Of a DNA stretch of 64,000 bases, positions 22,402 to 32,141 are shown piece by piece. The DNA is from Effrenium voratum (taxonomy: Eukaryota; Sar; Dinophyceae; Suessiales; Symbiodiniaceae): the NCBI GenBank assembly GCA_963377175.1, contig CAUJNA010001868.1:535380-599379 (forward strand). Reading direction: 5' to 3'. Below the pieces are notes generated by a model, which saw nothing but the letters and a program-made list of their open reading frames with translations, had not been told where the DNA came from and ran no database searches. Position 1 is the stretch's first letter. Every line of letters begins with the position of its first letter. The translations under genes and the position numbers were made by a program.

Positions 22402-22494
22402 GTCTGGGCCTTCCACCCGGACACCGCGGCCAAGGCGCCCCCCGGCAGCGGCTGGCAGTGCCCCTTCGACGGCCCCGTGGACTCCTCCATCGAG
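22402..22494 (+). CDS. Gene 2 exon: VWAFHP / GW..PFDGPVD part of the domain
   Basis: After an AG at 22400-22401 it reads VWAFHPDTAAKAPPGSGWQC and then PFDGPVDSSIE. It continues GGDE of the preceding micro-exon in phase 0. The 3' end is placed before GCGCCA (GC donor), again after a GAG codon, giving SSIE-VLPRLVKG with the next exon. A GCGCGTG repeat follows at 22500-22545. Confidence 0.78.
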
Positions 22495-22954
22495 GCGCCA
22501 GCTCGCGTGGCGCGCGTGGCGCGCGTGGCGCGCGTTCGCGCGTGGAAACCGCGTGGGGGGAGGGGGGGCAGGTGGGGGGGGGGGTGGTGGCTTGAGGCGT
22601 GGAAAGCGCGTGGAAGGCGTGGAAAGCGTGGGGAGGGGGGTGGATGATGAGATTGCGCATGGTGGAAACGGCTGGAGGAAACACACCAAGGGAATCTCAA
22701 ACGGATCTCCGCAGAGGGTCGTGGAAGGGGCGCAGAAGGGTATTTGGAGACAGACCCCATGCCAGTATTGACGTCAGTGTTTATTTGTTGCAATTTGCAC
22801 TGTGGTGGCTGACAACTGTCGAACGAATGCATATTTTGTGTTTGTTTGGACATGTTATCTTCTTTTGGGGTTGAGCGTGCGGGGCGGAAAGGGGGGGGGG
22901 GGGGCAGTGGCGGCTCCCAAACCCATGATAGGAAACGAGTCTACATATATTTTT

Positions 22955-23035
22955 TTTGGTTGGGAGGGTTCCCCTAGTAAAATCGACTCCAGAAAAAGGG
23001 TACCGTTTTTCTAACCTCTCCACTGCAGGACCTAG
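22955..23035. repeat. TIR repeat family A, copy 6 (5'-truncated)
   Basis: Begins within the G-run/GGTTCCCCTA block and ends CCACTGCAGGACCTAG. The left inverted end is missing. Confidence 0.8.
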
Positions 23036-23464
23036 CCAACAAACCTGCCAAGCTTTCAATCCATGGCACTGCAAAAGCAGCACCACTCGTCCAAGCAAAG
23101 AAGCCCCGGAGCTGCAAACAGCGCCTCGTGTGTGGCAAGTTCCAAGCCGGCAGCCAGACCATTCAGCTTGTTTTTTGATTAAGAAAATCATATGGTTTTA
23201 TTTTTTTTGGGTTCCGGCAACTGTTCTTGAAACCAAGCTCAACGTGAGGAACACCAACTCGGATCAAGTTTCAAGGAGCCGATGGGCAATCGGATCAAGA
23301 CTTAAACTGAAAAGCCAACTTGGGGGTTCGCCTGGCGATGTAGCGGGTGTATGAGGGGTTACCTACCTTGCCAAGATTTGTCCTTCTTTTTTTGTTGCAA
23401 CCGCCAGCTGGATCCTTTGCAGCGGGGATCGCGCCAGAACTTGCATTTGGTCAATCTCATATTG

Positions 23465-23580
23465 TTTCTCTATTTTCCCCTGCTGGTTTGAAAGGGAATC
23501 TCTCACTACTGTTTTTCCTTTCTTTTTAATAAAGAAGATAAAACATAACAAAACCAAAGTAAAACTATTTTTTCCAGGGG
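23465..23580. repeat. TIR repeat family B, copy 3 (diverged)
   Basis: Core TTTCCCCTGCTGGTTTGAAAGG and CTCACTACTG are shared with the family. The following AATAAAG..ATAAAACATAACAAAAC tract is also found in copy 1 (2875-2900). The ends are not clear. Confidence 0.65.
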
Positions 23581-23617
23581 ACGAAAACACCACTGAAGGA
23601 CCTAAAAATTCTCGCAG

Positions 23618-23704
23618 GTGCTGCCGCGGCTGGTGAAGGGCGCCTCAGCGCCCGGGCGGCAGCCGGGCACCGCCAAGAAGGAGCGCTCGGAGCTCCGGGG
23701 TTGA
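23618..23704 (+). CDS. Gene 2 probable exon: basic Pro/Gly segment
   Basis: After an AG at 23616-23617 it reads VLPRLVKGASAPGRQPGTAK and then KERSELRG, with TGA at 23702. It can join phase 0 to the end of the VWAFHP exon. Either the gene ends here or a GT donor at 23700 is used and the gene continues. It is exon-like: GC-rich, between low-complexity introns. Confidence 0.5.
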   Translation: MLPRLVKGASAPGRQPGTAKKERSELRG

Positions 23705-23762
23705 CTCAGGTGGGGTCGGTTGCAACGCAAAGACCCAGCTTCTCTACATATAAAATATATGT

Positions 23763-23857
23763 ATGTGTGTATGTAATGTATGTAATGTAATGTAATGTAT
23801 GTATGTATGTATGTATGTATGTATGTATGTATGTATGTATGTATGTATGTATGTATG

Positions 23858-23888
<31 letters not shown>

Positions 23889-23946
23889 TGTATGTATGTA
23901 TGTATGTATGTATGTATGTATGTATGTATGTATGTATGTATGTATG

Positions 23947-23977
<31 letters not shown>

Positions 23978-24111
23978 TGTATGTATGTATGTATGTATGT
24001 ATGTATGTATGTATGTATGTATGTATGTATGTATGTATGTATGTATGTATGTATGTATGTATGTATGTATGTATGTATGTATGTATGTATGTATGTATGT
24101 ATGTATGTATG

Positions 24112-24142
<31 letters not shown>

Positions 24143-24204
24143 TGTATGTATGTATGTATGTATGTATGTATGTATGTATGTATGTATGTATGTATGTATG
24201 TATG

Positions 24205-24235
<31 letters not shown>

Positions 24236-24807
24236 TGTATGTATGTATGTATGTATGTATGTATGTATGTATGTATGTATGTATGTATGTATGTATGTAT
24301 GTATGTATGTATGTATGTATGTATGTATGTATGTATGTATGTATGTATGTATGTATGTATGTATGTATGTATGTATGTATGTATGTATGTATGTATGTAT
24401 GTATGTATGTATGTATGTATATGTATGTATGGTATGTATGTATGTATGTATGTATGTATGTATGTATGTATGTATGTATGTATGTATGTATGTATGTATG
24501 TATGTATGTATGTATGTATGTATGTATGTATGTATGTATGTATGTATGTATGTATGTATGTATGTATGTATGTATGTATGTATGTATGTATGTATGTATG
24601 TATGTATGTATGTATGTATGTATGTATGTATGTTTATGTATGTATGTATGTATGTATGTATGTATGTATGTATGTATGTATGTATGTATGTATGTATGTA
24701 TGTATGTATGTATGTATGTATGTATGTATGTATGTATGTATGGTATGTATGTATGTATGTATGTATGTATGTATGTATGTATGTATGTATGTATGTATGT
24801 ATGTATG

Positions 24808-24838
<31 letters not shown>

Positions 24839-24975
24839 TGTATGTATGTATGTATGTATGTATGTATGTATGTATGTATGTATGTATGTATGTATGTTGT
24901 ATGTATGTATGTATGTATGTATGTATGTATGTATGTATGTATGTATGTATGTATGTATGTATGTATGTATGTATG

Positions 24976-25006
<31 letters not shown>

Positions 25007-25230
25007 TGTATGTATGTATCTGTATGTATGTAATGTAATGTAATGTAATGTAATGTAATGTAATGTAATGTAATGTAATGTAAATGTAATGTAATGTAAT
25101 GTAATGTAATGTAATGTAATGTAATGTAATGTAATGTAATGTAATGTAATGTAATGTAATGTAATGTAATGTAATGTAATGTAATGTATGTATGTATGTA
25201 TGTATGTATGTATGTATGTATGTATGTATG

Positions 25231-25261
<31 letters not shown>

Positions 25262-25624
25262 TGTAATGTAATGTAATGTAATGTAATGTAATGTAATGTA
25301 ATGTAATGTAATGTAATGTAATGTAATGTAATGTATGTATGTATGTAATGTATGTAATGTATGTAATGTATGTGTAATGTAATGTAATGTAATGTAATGT
25401 ATGTATGTATGTAATGTATGTATGTATGTATGTATGTATGTATGTATGTATGTATGTATGTATGTATGTATGTATGTATGTATGTATGTATGTATGTATG
25501 TATGTATGTATGTATGTATGTATGTATGTATGTATGTATGTATGTATGTATGTATGTATGTATGTATGTATGTATGTATGTATGTATGTATGTATGTATG
25601 TATGTATGTATGTATGTATGTATG

Positions 25625-25655
<31 letters not shown>

Positions 25656-25697
25656 TGTATGTATGTATGTATGTATGTATGTATGTATGTATGTATG

Positions 25698-25728
<31 letters not shown>

Positions 25729-25830
25729 TGTATGTATGTATGTATGTATGTATGTATGTATGTATGTATGTATGTATGTATGTATGTATGTATGTATGTA
25801 TGTATGTATGTATGTATGTATGTATGTATG

Positions 25831-25861
<31 letters not shown>

Positions 25862-26010
25862 TGTAATGTAATGTAATGTAATGTAATGTAATGTAATGTA
25901 ATGTAATGTAATGTAATGTAATGTATGTATGTAATGTATGTATGTATGTATGTATGTAATGTATGTATGTATGTAATGTATGTATGTATGTATGTATGTA
26001 TGTATGTATG

Positions 26011-26041
<31 letters not shown>

Positions 26042-26107
26042 TGTATGTATGTATGTATGTATGTATGTATGTATGTATGTATGTATGTATGTATGTATGT
26101 ATGTATG

Positions 26108-26138
<31 letters not shown>

Positions 26139-26494
26139 TGTATGTATGTATGTATGTATGTATGTAATGTAATGTATGTATGTAATGTAATGTAATGTAT
26201 GTATGTATGTATGTATGTATGTATGTATGTATGTATGTATGTATGTATGTATGTATGTATGTATGTATGTATGTATGTATGTATGTATGTATGTATGTAT
26301 GTATGTATGTATGTATGTATGTATGTATGTATGTATGTATGTATGTATGTATGTATGTATGTATGTATGTATGTATGTATGTATGTATGTATGTATGTAT
26401 GTATGTATGTATGTATGTATGTATGTATGTATGTATGTATGTATGTATGTATGTTGTGTATGTATGTATGTATGTATGTATGTATGTATGTATG

Positions 26495-26525
<31 letters not shown>

Positions 26526-26555
26526 TGTATGTATGTATGTATGTATGTATGTATG

Positions 26556-26586
<31 letters not shown>

Positions 26587-26746
26587 TGTAATGTATGTAT
26601 GTATGTAATGTATGTATGTATGTATGTAATGTAATGTATGTATGTAATGTAATGTAATGTAATGTAATGTAATGTAATGTAATGTAATGTAATGTAATGT
26701 AATGTATGTATGTAATGTATGTATGTATGTAATGTATGTATGTATG

Positions 26747-26778
<32 letters not shown>

Positions 26779-26820
26779 TGTATGTATGTATGTATGTATG
26801 TATGTATGTATGTATGTATG

Positions 26821-26852
<32 letters not shown>

Positions 26853-26946
26853 TGTATGTATGTATGTATGTATGTATGTATGTATGTATGTATGTATGTA
26901 TGTATGTATGTATGTATGTATGTATGTATGTATGTATGTATGTATG

Positions 26947-26977
<31 letters not shown>

Positions 26978-27088
26978 TGTATGTATGTATGTAATGTATG
27001 TATGTATGTATGTATGTATGTATGTATGTATGTATGTATGTATGTATGTATGTATGTATGTATGTATGTATGTATGTATGTATGTATG

Positions 27089-27119
<31 letters not shown>

Positions 27120-27159
27120 TGTATGTATGTATGTATATGTATGTATGTATGTATGTATG

Positions 27160-27220
<61 letters not shown>

Positions 27221-27430
27221 TGTATGTATGTATGTATGTATGTATGTATGTATGTATGTATGTATGTATGTATGTATGTATGTATGTATGTATGTATGTA
27301 TGTATGTATGTATGTATGTATGTATGTATGTATGTATGTATGTATGTATGTATGTATGTATGTATGTATGTATGTATGTATGTATGTATGTATGTATGTA
27401 TGTATGTATGTATGTATGTATGTATGTATG

Positions 27431-27461
<31 letters not shown>

Positions 27462-27823
27462 TGTATGTATGTATGTATGTATGTATGTATGTATGTATGT
27501 ATGTATGTATGTATGTATGTATGTATGTATGTATGTATGTATGTATGTATGTATGTATGTATGTATGTATGTATGTATGTATGTATGTATGTATGTATGT
27601 ATGTATGTATGTATGTATGTATGTATGTATGTATGTATGTATGTATGTATGTATGTATGTATGTATGTATGTATGTATGTATGTATGTATGTATGTATGT
27701 ATGTATGTATGTATGTATGTATGTATGTATGTATGTATGTATGTATGTATGTATGTATGTATGTATGTATGTATGTATGTATGTATGTATGTATGTATGT
27801 ATGTATGTATGTATGTATGTATG

Positions 27824-27855
<32 letters not shown>

Positions 27856-28174
27856 TGTATGTATGTATGTATGTATGTATGTATGTATGTATGTATGTAT
27901 GTATGTATGTATGTATGTATGTATGTATGTATGTATGTATGTATGTATGTATGTATGTATGTATGTATGTATGTATGTATGTATGTATGTATGTATGTAT
28001 GTATGTATGTATGTATGTATGTATGTATGTATGTATGGTATGTATGTATGTATGTATGTATGTATGTATGTATGTATGTATGTATGTATGTATGTATGTA
28101 TGTATGTATGTATGTATGTATGTATGTATGTATGTATGTATGTATGTATGTATGTATGTATGTATGTATGTATG
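23763..28174. repeat. TATG (ATGT) microsatellite array, about 4.4 kb
   Basis: Nearly perfect (TATG)n with single-base A insertions that create TAATG pentamers. Blocks of (TAATG)n occur at about 25031-25185, 25258-25335, 25858-25925 and 26630-26705. The array is the opposite orientation of the CATA/CATTA array at 8578-10560. The translated frames over 1,200 residues long (YIHTYIHT, MYVCMYVC) come from the repeat and are not proteins. Confidence 0.98.
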
Positions 28175-28288
28175 GTACCCCATATATGGTACCCCCCCAA
28201 AAAAAAGAGAAAGAAAGAACACCACGCCCCAAGAGGATTTGACGGTGGTTGCAGTACTTTTCTGTGATTTCCATTCCTTTTCAGGCAC

Positions 28289-28690
28289 TCCAACTTTGAT
28301 TCCCCAAAATGCTTTAAAACGCTTTAAAGCACTGTTGGATTCAAGATTCAAGATTCCCAGGACTCTAGATCTGGAATCTTGAATCCAGTCTCGGCCCCCC
28401 CAAAACGCTTTAAAGCGCTTTAAAGCGTGTTCATCCAGGTGGCTCGTGGATTCAAGATTCAGATCTAAATCTTGAATCTTGAATCCAAAAGTGCTTTAAA
28501 GCGCTTTAAAGCGGTTGGGGGTCCCATACTGGATTCAAGATTCCAGATCTAGAGTCCCGAGAATCTTGAATCTTGAATCTTGAATCCAAAAGTGCTTCAA
28601 AGCGCTTTAAAGCGGTTTGGGGGACCCAGGCTGGATTAAAGATTCCAGATCTAGAGTCCTGGGAATCTTGAATATTGAATCCAAAAGTAC
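28289..28690. repeat. Palindromic tandem repeat, about 4 units
   Basis: Each unit of about 100-120 bp holds AAAGCGCTTTAAAGCG and a foldback GATTCAAGATTC...GAATCTTGAATC around AGATCT. Both halves are self-complementary, so each unit can form two hairpins. The units are diverged from each other. Confidence 0.9.
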
Positions 28691-28959
28691 TTTCAGCCAT
28701 TTCCTGTTTGTCTGTGTGCACCTTATTCTCCTTTTGAACTTGAGCGCGACAAATACAGTTGATAGCTCATCATATGGACATTGGATAATTAATTCTTCAA
28801 TAATTGACTTCAACAAATCCATACCAACCCTTGGATATTGAACAAACACCGTAAATTTTAAATACCAGTGTTTTGCATGCGTCCTAGCAGGTTTTGTGCA
28901 GAACAGATTTCATTCAGGGAAATTAGTTGTTTTGGAAGAGTGTGGCACTGGTCAATGCA

Positions 28960-29310
28960 TATTAGATGGATAGATAGATAGATAGATAGACAGACAGATA
29001 GATAGATAGATGGATAGATAGATTGATATATACATATGATAAATTGTTAGATAGATGGAGAGAGATAGATAGGTAGGTAGATAGATAGGTAGGAATATAG
29101 ATAGGTAGACATAAAGATAGATAGGTAGAGCAAGAAAGATAGATAGGGAGGTAGATAGATAGCTAGCTAGTTAGATAGATTAGATAGATCGATAGGCAGG
29201 TAGATAGGAAAAACAAGATAGATAGATGGATGGATAGATAGATAGATAGATGGATAGATAGATACATAGATAGATAGATATATAGGTAGGTAGATATATA
29301 TAGATAGAGA
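28960..29310. repeat. GATA microsatellite array
   Basis: (GATA)n with GGTA, GACA and GATG variants. It degrades into an AAAGA-rich tract to about 29480. Confidence 0.95.
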
Positions 29311-30137
29311 CATTGATATGCAAATGACAAGCAAGAACAAAGAACGAGATAAATGAAGACATAAAGAAAGACAGACAGAAAGAAATACATGACGAAATAA
29401 AGGAAGAAATGCAGAAACAAATGCAAATAAGAAAGGAATGTAGGAAAGCAAGACGAAGAGAAAACGAGTCAAGAAAAGAAAGATAAAGATAACTATAGTT
29501 CTTATATTTTGAAACTTCCGCCCACCGGCTTCGCCGGCTCTACTGGTATGGGTGGCTAAGTCTTAATGAATCATTTGCCCACTCCTGGTAGCATCTATCT
29601 AAAATGACCTGACTTCCCTTACATAAGCAGCAGGCGCTGTTGCATATATATATATATGTATGTATGTATGTACATATATATATATATGTATGTATATATA
29701 TATATATACACATGTTTTTTGTTTCCCGGGTCTCGACCAAAAACACCGAAACCCCATGCGGGCCAAGAAATGAAGCTCCAATTGTTTTCTTCGACCAAGC
29801 TCCTTTTTTTTTGGGTTCGGGTCTCAACCAAAAGAATCCTGACCTTTCCTGGTGTAGTTCTGAAACGCAGTAGCAAAACACGTTCTCACTGTTCAAGGGA
29901 TCAACCTGTGGGTCGATCTTTCTATGCTTCTTCTTGTTTGGGGCGGCAGGAAACCCATGTTTAGCCTTTTATCCGCTTGTAAAAACACTTCTTGCTTTCC
30001 TTTCGCCAACAAACAAACCCTTTGCGGGGGGGGGGGGAGGGAAACGGAGCCAGCCCTTGCTTGCCTGAGTTGCCATTTGTGTGTTTTTTGGGGTTGGCCG
30101 GTGTCTTCATTTTAGGTCCAAGCAGCCTGCAGAGCCC

Positions 30138-30243
30138 TACTGTGGATGCCATGGGAAACCATTGCTTGTTGGTATTCACAGGGGAATCATCAGAAACCCG
30201 GGTTTCTTAGGTGGTGCGAAATGGATTTCGTCCATCCACAGTA
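30138..30243. repeat. TIR repeat family C, copy 4
   Basis: Starts TACTGTGGATGCCATGG and ends GTCCATCCACAGTAT. It lacks the first internal block. It ends about 35 bp before the next probable exon. Confidence 0.85.
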
Positions 30244-30278
30244 TGACCTGGCCTCCGTCGACTCAACTCGACTCTGGC

Positions 30279-30362
30279 GAGGAGGTGATCCCAGTGCTGT
30301 CTGCAGCGGAGCAGGAGGCGCGAAGGCAGAAGGAGCTGGAGCTCATGGAGAAGCATGAGGAG
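30279..30362 (+). CDS. Coiled-coil exon 1
   Basis: Reads EEVIPVLSAAEQEARRQKEL and then ELMEKHEE. Dense Glu/Arg/Lys with no helix breakers after VLSA indicates a long charged helix or coiled coil. It is GC-rich, between two TIR repeats. It could continue gene 2; the parent gene is not proven. Confidence 0.6.
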
Positions 30363-30387
30363 CCGGGCGCTGGGAGAAGCCGGTTTC

Positions 30388-30480
30388 ATCCGTTTGCTTA
30401 AGAATATGTAGATATATGTGTTTAATATGTTCCCTCGTTGGTTCTAAAAGGAGATTATCACTGCTGGAAATATTTGGTTT
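30388..30480. repeat. TIR repeat family B, copy 4
   Basis: CCGTTTGCTTAAGAATATG on the left, core CTCGTTGGTTCTAAAAGG and ATCACTGCTGGAAAT. It lies head-to-tail with copy 5. Confidence 0.75.
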
Positions 30481-30583
30481 CATCCATTTGCTTTAGAACA
30501 GTTTTTTCCCCTTGCTGGTTTTAAAGGGAATCTATCACTGGACAAATTTTTCTTTTTGAGAGGGTGCTTAAGCAAATGAAAGG
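30481..30583. repeat. TIR repeat family B, copy 5
   Basis: Left end CATCCATTTGCTTTAG, core CCCCTTGCTGGTTTTAAAGG, right end GTGCTTAAGCAAATG. Confidence 0.85.
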
Positions 30584-31405
30584 TCTCACGAGTTGCTTTT
30601 TGGGAGGTGCGGGTGTGATTAGTGTGGGTCACTTCTCGCAGAGAATATGTCATCTTTTGAGTGGTTTTCCCCAATGGTCATCCCATGTAAAGGACCTATA
30701 AGGGCCTTATGACGAACCTCCACGTGTTATTTTTCAGTTTGCAGGCCTGGTTTTGAGCAGTCGGGCACAATTGCCACCTGCGCTTCGCAGGCGAAAGTGG
30801 ACATAGTCAACGGCAAAACCGTCCACCGTTTTGGGGGTCTTTTTGCTGGAGCTTTGTTCCGGGCTGTTTTCGCACATCGTTCTTTTCCCCAGTCAAGGCA
30901 GCACGTTTTTTCGCACACCCTTTCGTCGGCTGCTGTCGCTTCTCAATGCCCACCCCTGAAGTCAGAATAGGGGTCCGGAAGAAGTTTCTTGCTTCCTATG
31001 CTTATGACCTTGTTTTTTGGTTCCCCCTGTTGAATGTGTATCGGGTTGTGTTTTTGGATGGTAAGGGGAGGGAAATCACAGGGACACCGATCGAAGCGCA
31101 AGAGCAGCCGGGGGGTTGCTTCGCGCTTTGACAAGTTCGGGCTGGGTATGAATTCTAGTTGGGGATCCTTTGATGGACATCAAAATTTGGAGGGGATTCA
31201 TGTCCTTCAACCATTTCTTAAAGGGAGTTCCCCATTCAAGCCATTCTGCCCTATCATCAGGACTCATTCGTTCGTTTTTTCAACTACGCCGCGACACTGG
31301 GGGTGGGTTTGCCTTGAGGACACCGCTTTTGATTTTTTGGTTGACCGGGATGGCGAAGGGACACCAACCAGGGCAACTTATTCCGAGAAGCCCGCATAGA
31401 CTTTT

Positions 31406-31496
31406 GTAATGTTGACCCCAGATGAATAAACCCCACTAAAACCAGGGACACCCCCATATTAATAAACAGGGGCTTATTAATCCGGGGTCAACATTA
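31406..31496. repeat. TIR repeat family D, copy 1
   Basis: TAATGTTGACCCCAG on the left and CCGGGGTCAACATTA on the right are an inverted pair. The interior is AATAAACCCCACTAAAACCAGG...TTAATAAACAGGGGCTTATTAAT. Confidence 0.88.
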
Positions 31497-31994
31497 GAGG
31501 GAAGTCAAAGAGGAATACAAACAAGCACCTTATCATAAGTTATATTCGACGATGTCTGAAATGGGCTCATCCAATTTTTGTATAGAATTGATCGAGTATT
31601 CTCCTTGCGACGGGAGGGAGAAAGCTAGGCCTTCTTTCGGGGCGACGGGGGCAATGTTTTGCCAATGCGGTCAACAGCCACACCCATTGATCAAGTTGGG
31701 CTGGGGGAGAGGGAAAAAGTTCAACGCCCCTTCCTTGCCTCCCTGCGACGCAATTCTCCACGCTTCCTTGGACATCCTGAAGAGAAGCCTGCTGCTTCTC
31801 GTGGTTTCCTAAAGAACATTTGGGTTCTTGCCTCCCTTTAGTCACCCCATAAACAACTCTGCCACATGAGCGTTGCCTTAAAACGGACATCCAGTTTTTG
31901 CTTGGTCCTGGCTGGATAGGCTGACCCTGGTGTTGTTCCATCTTTCTGAGTAAATTCAACGACGCCCCGGGGGGTCCCTAACGTAAGCCATCAT
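31497..31994. other. Stretch before the retrotransposon, nothing recognised
   Basis: No exon, repeat family or RNA gene was recognised between the family D repeat and the left end of the retrotransposon. The short open frames have no coding character I can support. Confidence 0.5.
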
Positions 31995-32095
31995 TGAATG
32001 TTTCCTTGGAAGAAAGTTTTTGAATAGGAGCGAACGCTGTTTCATGCAGGCTGGGCTTGATAGGTGGAAACTGACCGTCAAGCCTTTTCAGGGGC
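31995..32095 (+). repeat. Split direct repeat A1
   Basis: 101 bp from TGAATGTTTCC to TTTTCAGGGGC, matching 39902-40002 at every position I compared (offset 7907). It marks the 5' end of the element. The first in-frame ATG of ORF1 lies 47 bp after it. Confidence 0.97.
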
Positions 32096-32141
32096 TCAAT
32101 ATGACGAGCCCGTAGGTCGTCCCAGGCGTGGGCCGCCTGGC

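Larger units (their letters stand above)
19146..23704 (+). other. Gene 2: SGWW/VWAF-domain gene, span of best-supported exons
   Basis: Five exons join into one domain: GNYTLQE / NHDRPVF...LYFWDD...SGWW / FGPQVGGDE / VWAFHPDT...PPGSGWQCPFDGPVDSS / VLPRLVKG. Three of the joins are phase-consistent, with GC donors and AG acceptors. I recall this domain as abundant in dinoflagellate proteins; its function is unknown to me. In remembered examples it is followed by long coiled coils, so the charged exons at 30-55 kb could be the same gene. That would make it over 30 kb long, with the retrotransposon inside one intron. The link to the downstream exons is inference only. Confidence 0.55.
23705..30278. 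other. Repeat-dominated stretch without recognised genes
   Basis: Holds the TATG array (23763-28174), palindromic tandem units (28289-28690), a GATA array (28960-29310), a TA tract near 29643-29710 and a TIR family C copy (30138-30243). No exon was recognised until about 30279. Confidence 0.7.

Noticed and set aside
23706..28351. Reading frames of over 1,200 residues on the - strand made of YIHT repeats and MYVC repeats on +
   Set aside because: They arise from the TATG array in all frames; no start, context or composition expected of a gene.
29163..29472. Leu/Ser/Tyr-rich - strand frames resembling membrane proteins
   Set aside because: Translation of the GATA array.
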